Origin: Uruburuella suis
GTDB taxonomy: Bacteria > Pseudomonadota > Gammaproteobacteria > Burkholderiales > Neisseriaceae
Direction of reading: 5' to 3'
Length of the DNA: 43,707 nt
Assembly (NCBI RefSeq): GCF_004341385.1
Contig: NZ_SLXE01000023.1
Coordinates: forward strand, 1 to 43,707
The position numbers were made by a program, and so were the translations under genes. Positions 8,670 through 15,686 of this stretch are shown here, piece after piece. The number at the start of each line of letters is the position of its first letter. Positions within the stretch are counted from its first letter, which is position 1. Below the pieces are notes generated by a model. It worked only from the letters and a program-made list of their open reading frames with translations, ran no database searches and was not told the DNA's origin.

Positions 8670-9258
8670 ATTACTCTACTCCTTTGTTCTTGCTTGATTT
8701 TTGGATGGCCGGCTACGTTTGTAATGCTTTGTAACTCGGTGTAGTCGGAATGTACCCGCTTTTTTCTTTTTTGCCAAGCCCCGCCCGGAAAAGTTTCCGG
8801 CTCGTTTATAGATTAAGCAACGCGCCGGCTGCTTGATTTTTGATGTTTTCTCATGATTTTGATTAAAAATGCAGGGCTTTATTGCAAGAAACAACACATT
8901 TCCAATATTTATAATTTAATTGCAAGCGCATCAAAAACCCTTTTCCTCATACCGGCCAGCCTTAAACATTTGAAAATTAGGCTTTTTACTTTAACTTGAT
9001 AATTTAGTATCTATCTTGCAACGGCTGTGGCAGATTTTTCGCCTTGAAGCATTATTCTGATATGATTTATTTTAAAAAGTTATAAATCATTATTTTTAAC
9101 TAATTTTATAATTTTTATTTCACCAAAATCATTATTTGTTTCGATTGAATGTAATTCAATGTAGGCACATTTGACCCGCATCAAACAGATGCTGGAAACC
9201 ACAATTTCGCGTATTATTCGCCCAACCTTTCTTAACAAATCTTAATCCTTTAGCTGCC
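8670..9258. promoter_or_regulatory. AT-rich divergent regulatory region (aceA / ABC-ACP-KS operon)
   Basis: No gene is seen in these 589 bases, and the right half is strongly AT-rich. It contains three symmetric sites: ATGATTTAT/ATAAATCAT at 9062-9090 with an 11-base centre, ATTGAAT-GTA-ATTCAAT at 9144-9160, and an FNR-like box at 9171-9184. A TATTAT at 9212-9217 could be the -10 element of the rightward operon. It must hold the promoters of both flanking units. Confidence 0.6.
9171..9184 (+). promoter_or_regulatory. FNR/CRP-like box TTGAC-CCGC-ATCAA
   Basis: The sequence matches the FNR consensus TTGAT-N4-ATCAA at nine of ten positions. Its centre lies about 46 bp before the start point predicted from TATTAT at 9212, slightly further than the classic -41.5 spacing. 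Suggestive, not proven. Confidence 0.4.
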
Positions 9259-10161
9259 ATGATACGCATTGAAAATCTCTGTCACCGCTATCCCGCTGCG
9301 GTCGCTGCCGCGCTGGATAATGTGTGCCTGACGGTGGCGCAAGGCGAGGCGCTCGGTTTGCTCGGCCCCAACGGCGCGGGCAAAACCACGTTGATGTCGC
9401 TGCTGGCGGGCTTGCAGCCTGTGCAGCAGGGGCAGATTGTGTTTGACGATCAGCCGCTGGCCGAATTGAGCCGTGCGCAAAAGCAGCGCATTTCGCTGGT
9501 GCCGCAAGATTTTGCTTTTTATCCGCTGTTGAGCGTGTGGGAAAATCTGTGTTTTTTCGCCGCGCTTTATGGCGTGAAAGACAAACAACACCTGCACAAC
9601 TTGATTGAGCAAACCGATTTGGGCGCACACACGGCCAAGCTGGCGAAAAATCTTTCCGGCGGCCTCAAGCGCCGTTTGAATTTCGCCATTGGCCTGATTA
9701 ACCGCCCGACGCTGATTTTTCTGGATGAAATCACCGTCGGCATCGACCCCGAATCACGCCGCTTTATCCTCGAAAATGTGGCCGCGCTCACGGCTGAAGG
9801 CATCACGGTGATTTACACCTCGCATTATTTGCAGGAAATCGAAACTTTGTGCAGCCAAATCGCCCTGCTCAACCACGGCAGGCTGGTTTATCACGGCGCG
9901 CTGGACGATATTTTGCAGCAAGGCGGGCAGCATATTTTGCGCTTTCAAACCGTGCCGCCGTGCAGCCCGGCGCAGGCGGCGGCCTGGGGCGGCAGCCTGG
10001 ATGCACAAGGTGCGGTGCAATTGGCCACTGATGAAGCCGGCGCGGCACATATTTGGCAGATGGTGCGGCAGCAAGGCTTTCAGACGGCCTTTTTCCAATT
10101 CGGCCACGGCTCGCTGGAAGCTTTTTATCTCGATTTTCTCAACCGGCAGGTGGCGCCATGA
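9259..10161 (+). CDS. ABC transporter ATP-binding protein (300 aa)
   Basis: Nucleotide-binding subunit of an ABC-2 type exporter. Walker A GPNGAGKT lies at residues 36-43, the Q-loop near Q83, signature LSGGL at 132-136, Walker B LIFLDE at 152-157, and the H-loop in YTSHYLQE. About 80 C-terminal residues beyond the ATPase core resemble the accessory region of CcmA/DrrA-type proteins. It is the first gene of five; its stop overlaps the permease start by ATGA. No clear SD precedes the ATG at 9259. A DUS lies inside the coding sequence near 10078. The co-transcribed ACP and ketosynthase genes suggest it exports a lipid or polyketide product (inference). Confidence 0.92.
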   Translation: MIRIENLCHRYPAAVAAALDNVCLTVAQGEALGLLGPNGAGKTTLMSLLAGLQPVQQGQIVFDDQPLAELSRAQKQRISLVPQDFAFYPLLSVWENLCFFAALYGVKDKQHLHNLIEQTDLGAHTAKLAKNLSGGLKRRLNFAIGLINRPTLIFLDEITVGIDPESRRFILENVAALTAEGITVIYTSHYLQEIETLCSQIALLNHGRLVYHGALDDILQQGGQHILRFQTVPPCSPAQAAAWGGSLDAQGAVQLATDEAGAAHIWQMVRQQGFQTAFFQFGHGSLEAFYLDFLNRQVAP

Positions 10162-11405
10162 TGTTTTTACACGCAGTGTATAAAGAATTCCGCCTGCTTG
10201 GCCGCGATTTGCACGGCTTGGCGGTGCTGTTTGCTATGCCGATTGCTTTTATGCTGATTATGTCGGTGGCGCTGAGCAAAGATGCCGAGCCGCACGCCGG
10301 CGCGCAGATTGCGCTGGCCGGCGCCGCCGCCAATCCGGTGAACGCCGCCTTTGCCCACCAATTGGGTACACACGATATCAAGGTGCAAGAAGCCGCATTG
10401 GCCGACACAGGCCGTCTGAAAACCTTGCTGCAACAAGGCGGCTTGGATATGTTGGTGGTCAACCCCAACGCAGAAGCCGCCGCGTTGGCCGATGATGTGC
10501 CGCTGCAATTATGGATAAAGCCCGACACCGAGCGTTCGTGGCTGAGCGCCATGCGCGGCATTTTGCAGCAAAGCTACACCCAAACACGCATCAATATGCT
10601 GGCCGACCACAACGAAAGCCGCGCCGATGCGCCCGCCGGCCCGCAAGCGCGCCTGCTGCGGCAAAACATCAACGAGGCATTGCAGCAAACCTTCAGCGAT
10701 ATCGACGGCTATCTCAACCAGGCTCAATTTGAAGCAATCTATTTGAGCGGCAGCGGCCAAGCAGTGCAAAAGCCCACTTCGGTGCAGCACAGCGTGCCCG
10801 CATGGCTGATTTTCGGCATGTTTTTCATTATGATACCGCTATCCAACGTGATGGCAATGGAGCGCCAAACCAACACGCTCACGCGCTTGCGCATGGCACA
10901 GGCTTCTGCCGGCAGCCTGCTTTTGGCCAAGCTTGTGCCTTATTTTCTGATTAACCAACTGCAATTTGCCGGCATGCTTTTGATCGGGCGCTATCTGCTG
11001 CCCTTATTGGGCATTGATGCGTTCACGCTCAGCGGCAGTATTTGGCCTTATGCGCTGCTTTCCTGCGCCATCAGCTTGGCCGCATTGGGCTACGGCCTGC
11101 TGGTGAGCGTGCTGGCCAAAACCACCGAGCAGGCCGTGGTGCTGGGCGGCGGCGGCATCATCATTATGGCGGCGCTGGGCGGAATAATGGTGCCCGCTTA
11201 TGTGATGCCCGACAGCATGCACACCATCAGCCAAATCTCGCCGATGGCTTGGGCTTTGCAGGCATTTCACCAGCTTTTGCTCAACCGCCACGGCTTCGCC
11301 CAAGTGCAGCACAGCATGCTGCTGCTGGTTTTATTTGGCGCGGCCTGCCTGCTGCTGGCCGCCGCCGTTTACCGCAAACAACTCAAAACACAGGTAAGAT
11401 TTTAA
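10158..11405 (+). CDS. ABC-2 type transporter permease (415 aa)
   Basis: Membrane subunit pairing with the ATPase just upstream. The start at 10158 is taken from the ATGA overlap with the ATPase stop; an alternative ATG follows at 10161. Topology: one N-terminal transmembrane segment (residues ~20-37, LAVLFAMPIAFMLIMSVAL), a ~190-residue extracytoplasmic domain, then about five membrane segments from residue ~215 to the end, including a glycine-rich VVLGGGGIIIMAALGGIMVP stretch. This matches the ABC2_membrane_3 / YhhJ-like architecture. Translational coupling to both neighbours implies fixed stoichiometry. Confidence 0.88.
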   Translation: MMFLHAVYKEFRLLGRDLHGLAVLFAMPIAFMLIMSVALSKDAEPHAGAQIALAGAAANPVNAAFAHQLGTHDIKVQEAALADTGRLKTLLQQGGLDMLVVNPNAEAAALADDVPLQLWIKPDTERSWLSAMRGILQQSYTQTRINMLADHNESRADAPAGPQARLLRQNINEALQQTFSDIDGYLNQAQFEAIYLSGSGQAVQKPTSVQHSVPAWLIFGMFFIMIPLSNVMAMERQTNTLTRLRMAQASAGSLLLAKLVPYFLINQLQFAGMLLIGRYLLPLLGIDAFTLSGSIWPYALLSCAISLAALGYGLLVSVLAKTTEQAVVLGGGGIIIMAALGGIMVPAYVMPDSMHTISQISPMAWALQAFHQLLLNRHGFAQVQHSMLLLVLFGAACLLLAAAVYRKQLKTQVRF

Positions 11406-11695
11406 TGAGCTACACTTTCACCCTCGCTCCCGGCGCGCTCGAAACCGAGCTTAAACGGCTGATTTTGCAGGAAACCGACAAGCTTGATGATTTTGCCCCC
11501 GAAGCCATCGGCGATGATGAGCCGCTGTTTGGCGACAGCAGCCGCGTGGCGCTCGATTCGCTGGATGCCCTGCAAATTTCCGTGGCGCTGCAAACGCATT
11601 TTCAGGTGCGGCTGCAAGGCGACCGCGAAGTGCGCCGCCACATGCTCAATGTGCGCGACTTAGCCGCCTTTGTGCGCGCCAGCCACAGCGCATGA
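11405..11695 (+). CDS. acyl carrier protein (96 aa)
   Basis: Small acidic carrier protein. The phosphopantetheine attachment motif is LDSLDAL with Ser52 as the likely modified residue, preceded by the acidic DDEPLFGDSS segment and followed by LQISVALQTHFQV (helix II). The C-terminal helix region is RRHMLNVRDLAAFV. The start overlaps the permease stop (TAATG) and the stop overlaps the ketosynthase start (ATGA). It is a dedicated carrier rather than the housekeeping AcpP: it is more divergent, longer, and embedded in an exporter/ketosynthase operon. No phosphopantetheinyl transferase is nearby. Confidence 0.88.
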   Translation: MSYTFTLAPGALETELKRLILQETDKLDDFAPEAIGDDEPLFGDSSRVALDSLDALQISVALQTHFQVRLQGDREVRRHMLNVRDLAAFVRASHSA

Positions 11696-12825
11696 ATATC
11701 GCCATACGCGCCGCCACGCTGCAATGCGCCCAAAGCCGCAACGGCCAGATGCACGCTTTTTCCGATTCAGACGGCCTCTATCCGCTGCACACGCCCGCCG
11801 CCCCGGCTGAGCGCAGCTTATCTTTCCTCGGCCGGCACATCACCCTGCCCTATTTCAACACCTTTGCCGCCGCCAAGCTCAGCGCAGCCGACCTGTTCGA
11901 TATTTTGTATCAACACTTATCCCAAGCCGCTTTGCAGGCCGGCTGGCCGTCTGAAAGCCTAGCGAACACCCCGATTTTTATCGGCTCCACCGCTTATCTG
12001 ATGAGCGAGCGCGAGCAGATGCTGAATCCCGGTTATGTTTCCGAAATCGGCCTCGACACCGGCCGACACAGCCTCACCCATGTGGCCGAACATTTCCATC
12101 ATCGCTTGGGCAACCCCGATATTTTCAGCTTCGCCACTTCATGCACCTCATCGGCCAATGCGCTTTGCTATGCCGTGAAAATGCTGCGCGCCGGCTGGTG
12201 CCAACGCGCGCTGGTACTGGGCTTTGAAAACTTCAACGCCCTCACTTTCGAGCATTTCCACGCCATGGGTCTGCTCGCCGACACGCCCGCCTACACCCCG
12301 TTTGCCCAGGCCGGCGGCTTTATCTGCGGTGAAGCCGCCGCCTGCCTGGCCTTGGAATGCGGCAGCGGTGCGGCCACCCTCCGCGGCATCGCCGGCGGCA
12401 CCGACACCCTCGGCCTCACCCACACCGACAGCGCCGCCGTGAAACGCGTAATGCAGGCTGCGCTCTCTGATGCCGCCGCGCAGCCCGGGCAGATTCGATT
12501 GGTGAAAACCCACGGCATCGGCAGCGCTGCGGCAGACGAAGCCGAAGCCGCCGCCCTGCACGCGCTCTTGCCCAACACGCCTCGAGCCGCACTCAAGCCG
12601 TTTATCGGCCACACCCTCGGCGCAGCGGCCATCATCGAAACCGCCTTGCTGCTCTCCTGCCTGCACCAAAGTGCGCTGCCGCCGCTGCCTGCTGCCGCCG
12701 CTTACGCACAAACCGATGCGCCGCTGGCCGCCCACGGCCTCACCCTGGGTAGCGGCCTTTATCTGATGAATTTTTTCGGCTTTGGCGGCAGCAACACCAG
12801 CATCATCTTGGAGCACCGTGCATGA
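11692..12825 (+). CDS. beta-ketoacyl-ACP synthase (377 aa, condensing enzyme)
   Basis: Claisen condensation of an acyl starter with malonyl-ACP. The full thiolase-fold triad is present: Cys151 in ATSCTSSAN, His274 in KTHGIGS and His307 in FIGHTLGAAA. The C-terminal FFGFGGSNTSIILE motif is intact. It is somewhat shorter than FabF (~410 aa) and closer to the ketosynthases of aryl-polyene-type clusters. It overlaps the ACP gene upstream and the chain-length-factor-like gene downstream by ATGA in each case. No ketoreductase, dehydratase or acyltransferase is in the operon, so those steps would come from the primary FAS II system (inference). Confidence 0.92.
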   Translation: MNIAIRAATLQCAQSRNGQMHAFSDSDGLYPLHTPAAPAERSLSFLGRHITLPYFNTFAAAKLSAADLFDILYQHLSQAALQAGWPSESLANTPIFIGSTAYLMSEREQMLNPGYVSEIGLDTGRHSLTHVAEHFHHRLGNPDIFSFATSCTSSANALCYAVKMLRAGWCQRALVLGFENFNALTFEHFHAMGLLADTPAYTPFAQAGGFICGEAAACLALECGSGAATLRGIAGGTDTLGLTHTDSAAVKRVMQAALSDAAAQPGQIRLVKTHGIGSAAADEAEAAALHALLPNTPRAALKPFIGHTLGAAAIIETALLLSCLHQSALPPLPAAAAYAQTDAPLAAHGLTLGSGLYLMNFFGFGGSNTSIILEHRA

Positions 12826-13523
12826 GTGTTTTATTTGTGCAGCAAATCAGCATCCACCACAGCCGCAGCGACGTTGATGAAAAAAGCCTGCGCGCCGCGC
12901 TGAAAGCAGATTACGGCTACGACGGCCGCCGCCTCAGCCGCTTCACCCTCAATGCATTGGCCGCCGCCCTGCCGCTAGGGTCTGTTCACCATTCACCCGA
13001 GAGCGGCGTGTATCTCGGCGCGCGCTTCAGCTCGCCGGCCAAGTTCGACAATATGCTCGCCACGCTGGCCGAAGGCGGCGCGCCCAAGCCGTTTGACTTC
13101 ACCGGCAACATCCACAACGCCGCCTGTTTCCACACCGCCCAAGCGCTCGGCCTCTACGGCCCCAGCCTGTTTATGCCGGTTTCCGCTGCGCCCGAATCAT
13201 GGTCGCAACCGCTGCTTACCGCCTGGCTTGACCTGCAACAAGGCACGGTTGCCGCTGCGCTGGCCGGCTGGTGCAGCGAGCAGAGCAGCCTGCCGCCGCA
13301 ACACGAAGGCTGCTGCTGGCTGCTGCTTTCTATGCAGCAACAGCCCGGCAGCATCGCCCGCATCCGCATCAGGCCGTCTGAAAGCGGTGATGTGTTTTCA
13401 GACGGCCTCTACCATGATGATGCATACCAAACCGCCTGCCGGCTCGCCAAACGCCTGCACGCCAAACAACGCACCCTGCTCGCCGCCGCGCTGGGCCTTG
13501 CGATTGAAATAGAGGCCGTCTGA
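12822..13523 (+). CDS. beta-ketoacyl synthase-like / chain-length-factor-like protein (233 aa)
   Basis: Resembles the small proteins of the ketoacyl-synthase N-terminal family (PF13723 type) annotated as chain length factor in aryl polyene clusters. It has only the N-terminal half of a ketosynthase fold and lacks the active-site Cys context (GNIHNAACFHTAQALG occupies the equivalent region), so it is probably a non-catalytic partner of the preceding ketosynthase. The stop TGA is supplied by a DUS (GCCGTCTGAA, 13515-13524), and an inverted DUS pair at 13372-13406 is translated within the gene. Bases 12975-12989 match the IS5-like end at 81-95 in reverse, without breaking the frame. Last gene of the operon. 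Confidence 0.75.
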   Translation: MSVLFVQQISIHHSRSDVDEKSLRAALKADYGYDGRRLSRFTLNALAAALPLGSVHHSPESGVYLGARFSSPAKFDNMLATLAEGGAPKPFDFTGNIHNAACFHTAQALGLYGPSLFMPVSAAPESWSQPLLTAWLDLQQGTVAAALAGWCSEQSSLPPQHEGCCWLLLSMQQQPGSIARIRIRPSESGDVFSDGLYHDDAYQTACRLAKRLHAKQRTLLAAALGLAIEIEAV

Positions 13524-13538
13524 ACGCTTCCAGACGGC
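13515..13538 (+). terminator. inverted DUS-derived hairpin overlapping the operon's last stop codon
   Basis: GCCGTCTG at 13515-13522 and CAGACGGC at 13531-13538 form an 8-bp stem. The first arm contains the stop codon of the chain-length-factor-like gene. Confidence 0.55.
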
Positions 13539-13644
13539 ATTGGCGTCTTGTGCTGACCGCGAATTTTCATGCGTGCGATTGCACTTCGAAAAGCGCGGCG
13601 TTTGTACCTATGGCGTTTTTCAGACGGCATCTTCTTATACCAAT

Positions 13645-13854
13645 TTATACCCATCCAAAAAATAAGCTTATACCAATTCAAAAAAGTAAGCTAACAAGGC
13701 GGCGAGCCGCAGACAGTACAGATAGTACGGCAAGGCGAGACAACGAAGTTAGGTTATTTTTTTGGATTGGTATTACTGCATTGACTCGCCTTGTCGTGCG
13801 TGTGTACGGCCGCAGGCTTCCGCCTTGTAAGCTGACTTTTTTGAATGGGCATTA
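13645..13854. mobile_element. Correia-like MITE, copy F (interrupted by copy A)
   Basis: The outer element starts TACCCATCC at 13648 and ends GAATGGGCA at 13851, with TTA at 13645-13647 and 13852-13854. Copy A sits inside it at 13671-13772. Removing A and one TTA leaves 99 bp, the same length as copy D. The internal sequence resembles copy D in reverse. An extra end fragment (TTATACCAATT) abuts it at 13635-13645. Confidence 0.75.
13668..13775. mobile_element. Correia-like MITE, copy A (102 bp, inside copy F)
   Basis: The element runs from TACCAATTC (13671) to GGATTGGTA (ending 13772), with TTA on both sides (13668-13670 and 13773-13775). Its core, near GCAGACAGTACAGATAGTAC, resembles the core of the Neisseria Correia element. 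The ends differ from the Correia TATAGTGGATTAA repeat. Confidence 0.85.
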
Positions 13855-13864
13855 AATCAGCATA

Positions 13865-13894
13865 AGGCCGTCTGAAAATATTTTCAGACGGCCT
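13865..13894. terminator. inverted DUS pair
   Basis: AGGCCGTCTGAAAAT and its exact complement form a 30-base palindrome between the nested MITEs and the tRNA terminator. Confidence 0.55.
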
Positions 13895-13921
13895 TTAAGA
13901 AAAGCTTTTCGATCATAAGAA

Positions 13922-13949
13922 AAGGCTCAAACACGAATGTTTGAGCCTT
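13922..13949 (-). terminator. terminator of tRNA-Asn
   Basis: AAGGCTCAAACA and TGTTTGAGCCTT form a 12-bp perfect stem around CGAA, 7 bases past the tRNA 3' end on the minus strand. Confidence 0.75.
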
Positions 13950-13955
13950 AAATTT

Positions 13956-14031
13956 TGGCTCCCCGACCTGGGCTCGAACCAGGGACCTGCGGATTAACAG
14001 TCCGTCGCTCTACCGACTGAGCTATCAGGGA
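13956..14031 (-). tRNA. tRNA-Asn (GTT anticodon)
   Basis: On the minus strand, the 76-nt sequence begins TCCCTGATAGCTCAG and ends GGGGAGCCA with encoded CCA. The acceptor stem UCCCUGA pairs with UCGGGGA (one U-G pair). The anticodon loop CTGTTAA gives anticodon GTT, and the T-loop is GGTTCGAGCC. All four arms can be drawn. Confidence 0.97.
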
Positions 14032-14078
14032 ATTGAAGTCGGAATTATATAAATTCGCTTATATTCTGTCAAGGCGAA

Positions 14079-14441
14079 TCACACAATATCCGCAATATGT
14101 TTGGCGGCGCGTTTGGCGTCCAGCAAAATCAGCCCCAGCTTGCCACCCTCTTTGGCCAAGAGCGCCAAAACCGCATTGCTGCCGGCCTGACTGAGCAAAA
14201 TATAACCGCTTTTGCCTTTTACCATCACTTGATCCAGCTCGCCACAGGCCAGCTCTTGCACCGCCCGGTTGCCCAGCGCCAGCAAAGTGGCCGACATCGC
14301 GCCGACACGGTCGGCATTCAGATGATTGGGCAGCAAGGTGGCAATCGGCAGCCCATCGGTGGAAATCACCGCAGAAGCCGAGATATCGGTTGAGGTGCTG
14401 TTTAAGTCACTCAACACGGAAAGGAGTAATTGTTCGCGCAT
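14079..14441 (-). CDS. roadblock/LC7 domain protein (120 aa, MglB-like)
   Basis: Single roadblock/LC7 domain: an alpha-beta fold with ASAVISTDGLPIATLLP near residues 22-38, the MSATLLALGNRAVQEL helix, and MVKGKSGYILLSQAG. Proteins of this type (MglB, COG2018) bind small Ras-like GTPases and often act as GAPs. An MglA-like GTPase is encoded two genes upstream in the same direction, which supports a GTPase-regulator pair. A weak GGAA precedes the start. It is the last gene of a five-gene leftward unit. Confidence 0.85.
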   Translation of the reverse strand: MREQLLLSVLSDLNSTSTDISASAVISTDGLPIATLLPNHLNADRVGAMSATLLALGNRAVQELACGELDQVMVKGKSGYILLSQAGSNAVLALLAKEGGKLGLILLDAKRAAKHIADIV

Positions 14442-14497
14442 ATTTATTTATTTCCATTTGTGGTTTGACAGGCCGCCATTTAAAGATGGCGCAACCC

Positions 14498-15139
14498 TCA
14501 ATAACTGCCATAGCTGGCATACAATATCTTAGTGAGCGTGACAAAAGCTTCTTTATTCAAATCAGGCGTGCCGCCGATCACCAGAATCAATTTGGTTTTA
14601 CCGATAAACAGCGGGAAAAATGTCAGCTCGCTCTGCCCGCTGGGGTCGCAAATCCCCCAAGCATTGTGGTGGATATACAGATTATTTTTTACCAGCAATT
14701 GGTGTTTTTCCCCCAACGCCGCCACTTCGCTGGAAAGCACGCCCACTTCTTCGGCCGTTTCATGATGAAATCCGGCATTGGCAAAATAGAGGCCGTTTTC
14801 ATCCGAGAGCAAAGCTTTACCCACATTGGAGAGCTCGGCCAACAATTCGGGAATACGCTCTTCCGAGAGATTTATCTCATCTTCATCGCGGCTTTCATCG
14901 CCATAAAGAAACTCTAGCCGCTGCAAACGGTAAAGCAGGTTGAGTGCGCTGTGTATATCGCTGGTATCGGCCCAAGCCAAAAGCTTTTCGCTGCTGATGG
15001 GCTCCGAGCTGCCGGCGCGCAACAAGCCGTAAAGCAAGGTGCGGCTGGCGCTGGGCACATTGCTGGAAACCGCATAATACGCCCCAGCCGGTGTGATTTT
15101 GGGATATAAATTTGACTGTAAAGAAAGTGTTGAATCCAT
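14498..15139 (-). CDS. uncharacterised protein of the GTPase/roadblock operon (213 aa)
   Basis: I do not recognise a named family. It has no signal peptide or membrane segment. The N-terminal ~90 residues look helical, with an acidic linker (DESRDEDEINLSEER) near residues 80-95. The C-terminal ~100 residues alternate helix and strand (HHETAEEVGVLSSEVAALGE; LTFFPLFIGKTKLILVIGG), which could be a divergent roadblock/longin-like fold. It starts one base after the GTPase stop, with TAGAGG as SD, so it is co-translated with the GTPase. A role as a partner of the GTPase or roadblock protein is inference. Confidence 0.8.
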   Translation of the reverse strand: MDSTLSLQSNLYPKITPAGAYYAVSSNVPSASRTLLYGLLRAGSSEPISSEKLLAWADTSDIHSALNLLYRLQRLEFLYGDESRDEDEINLSEERIPELLAELSNVGKALLSDENGLYFANAGFHHETAEEVGVLSSEVAALGEKHQLLVKNNLYIHHNAWGICDPSGQSELTFFPLFIGKTKLILVIGGTPDLNKEAFVTLTKILYASYGSY

Positions 15140-15140
15140 C

Positions 15141-15677
15141 TTATACCTCTAAACCCGGATCAATTGAAAACAACATTGCACTAACCAGCTGCTTCACGTC
15201 ATCTTCGCGACGGGCATCAATTTCGAAAACCGGTACATTAAAATTGTGTTGCGCCAAATATTTTTGGTAAACATCCACACCCGGCAGGGAGCGGATATCC
15301 ATTTTGGTGACACCCACCACCAAGGGCGCTGTTTTCAGGAGCTCCTGAAACGCATCTAAAAAGAATTTCAAGTCTTTCAGCGGATTGGTGCGCGTATTAT
15401 CCAGCAACAACACCAGCCCCATGCTGCCTTTGCTCAAAATTTCCCACATAAAATTAAAACGCTCCTGCCCGGGCGTGCCATACAAGTGCACTTTTATTTC
15501 TTCATCCAAGCAAATCACGCCGTAATCCATCGCCACGGTGGTGTAGCCTTTGCGCACCAGCGTCATATCAGAGGCGCTGGCATCGGTCTGCACCGGCGGC
15601 TCATCCGACAAGGCGGTGATGGCGGTGGTTTTGCCCACGCCCACAGGGCCGGTAAAGATAATTTTGTTTTCTTTCAT
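15141..15677 (-). CDS. MglA/COG2229-like small GTPase (178 aa)
   Basis: Ras-like GTP-binding protein. G1 P-loop GPVGVGKT is at residues 10-17, G3 GTPGQE at 67-72 (the usual Asp is replaced by Gly in LYGTPGQE, as in the COG2229 group), and G4 TKMD at 124-127. The family comprises bacterial polarity and regulatory GTPases that pair with roadblock proteins. The gene is followed directly by the 213-aa gene and then the roadblock gene, and preceded by the receiver-like gene. A role in polar or surface machinery such as type IV pili is suggested by the FimV-like gene in the operon, but is inference. Confidence 0.9.
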   Translation of the reverse strand: MKENKIIFTGPVGVGKTTAITALSDEPPVQTDASASDMTLVRKGYTTVAMDYGVICLDEEIKVHLYGTPGQERFNFMWEILSKGSMGLVLLLDNTRTNPLKDLKFFLDAFQELLKTAPLVVGVTKMDIRSLPGVDVYQKYLAQHNFNVPVFEIDARREDDVKQLVSAMLFSIDPGLEV

Positions 15678-15686
15678 GCCTTTCCC

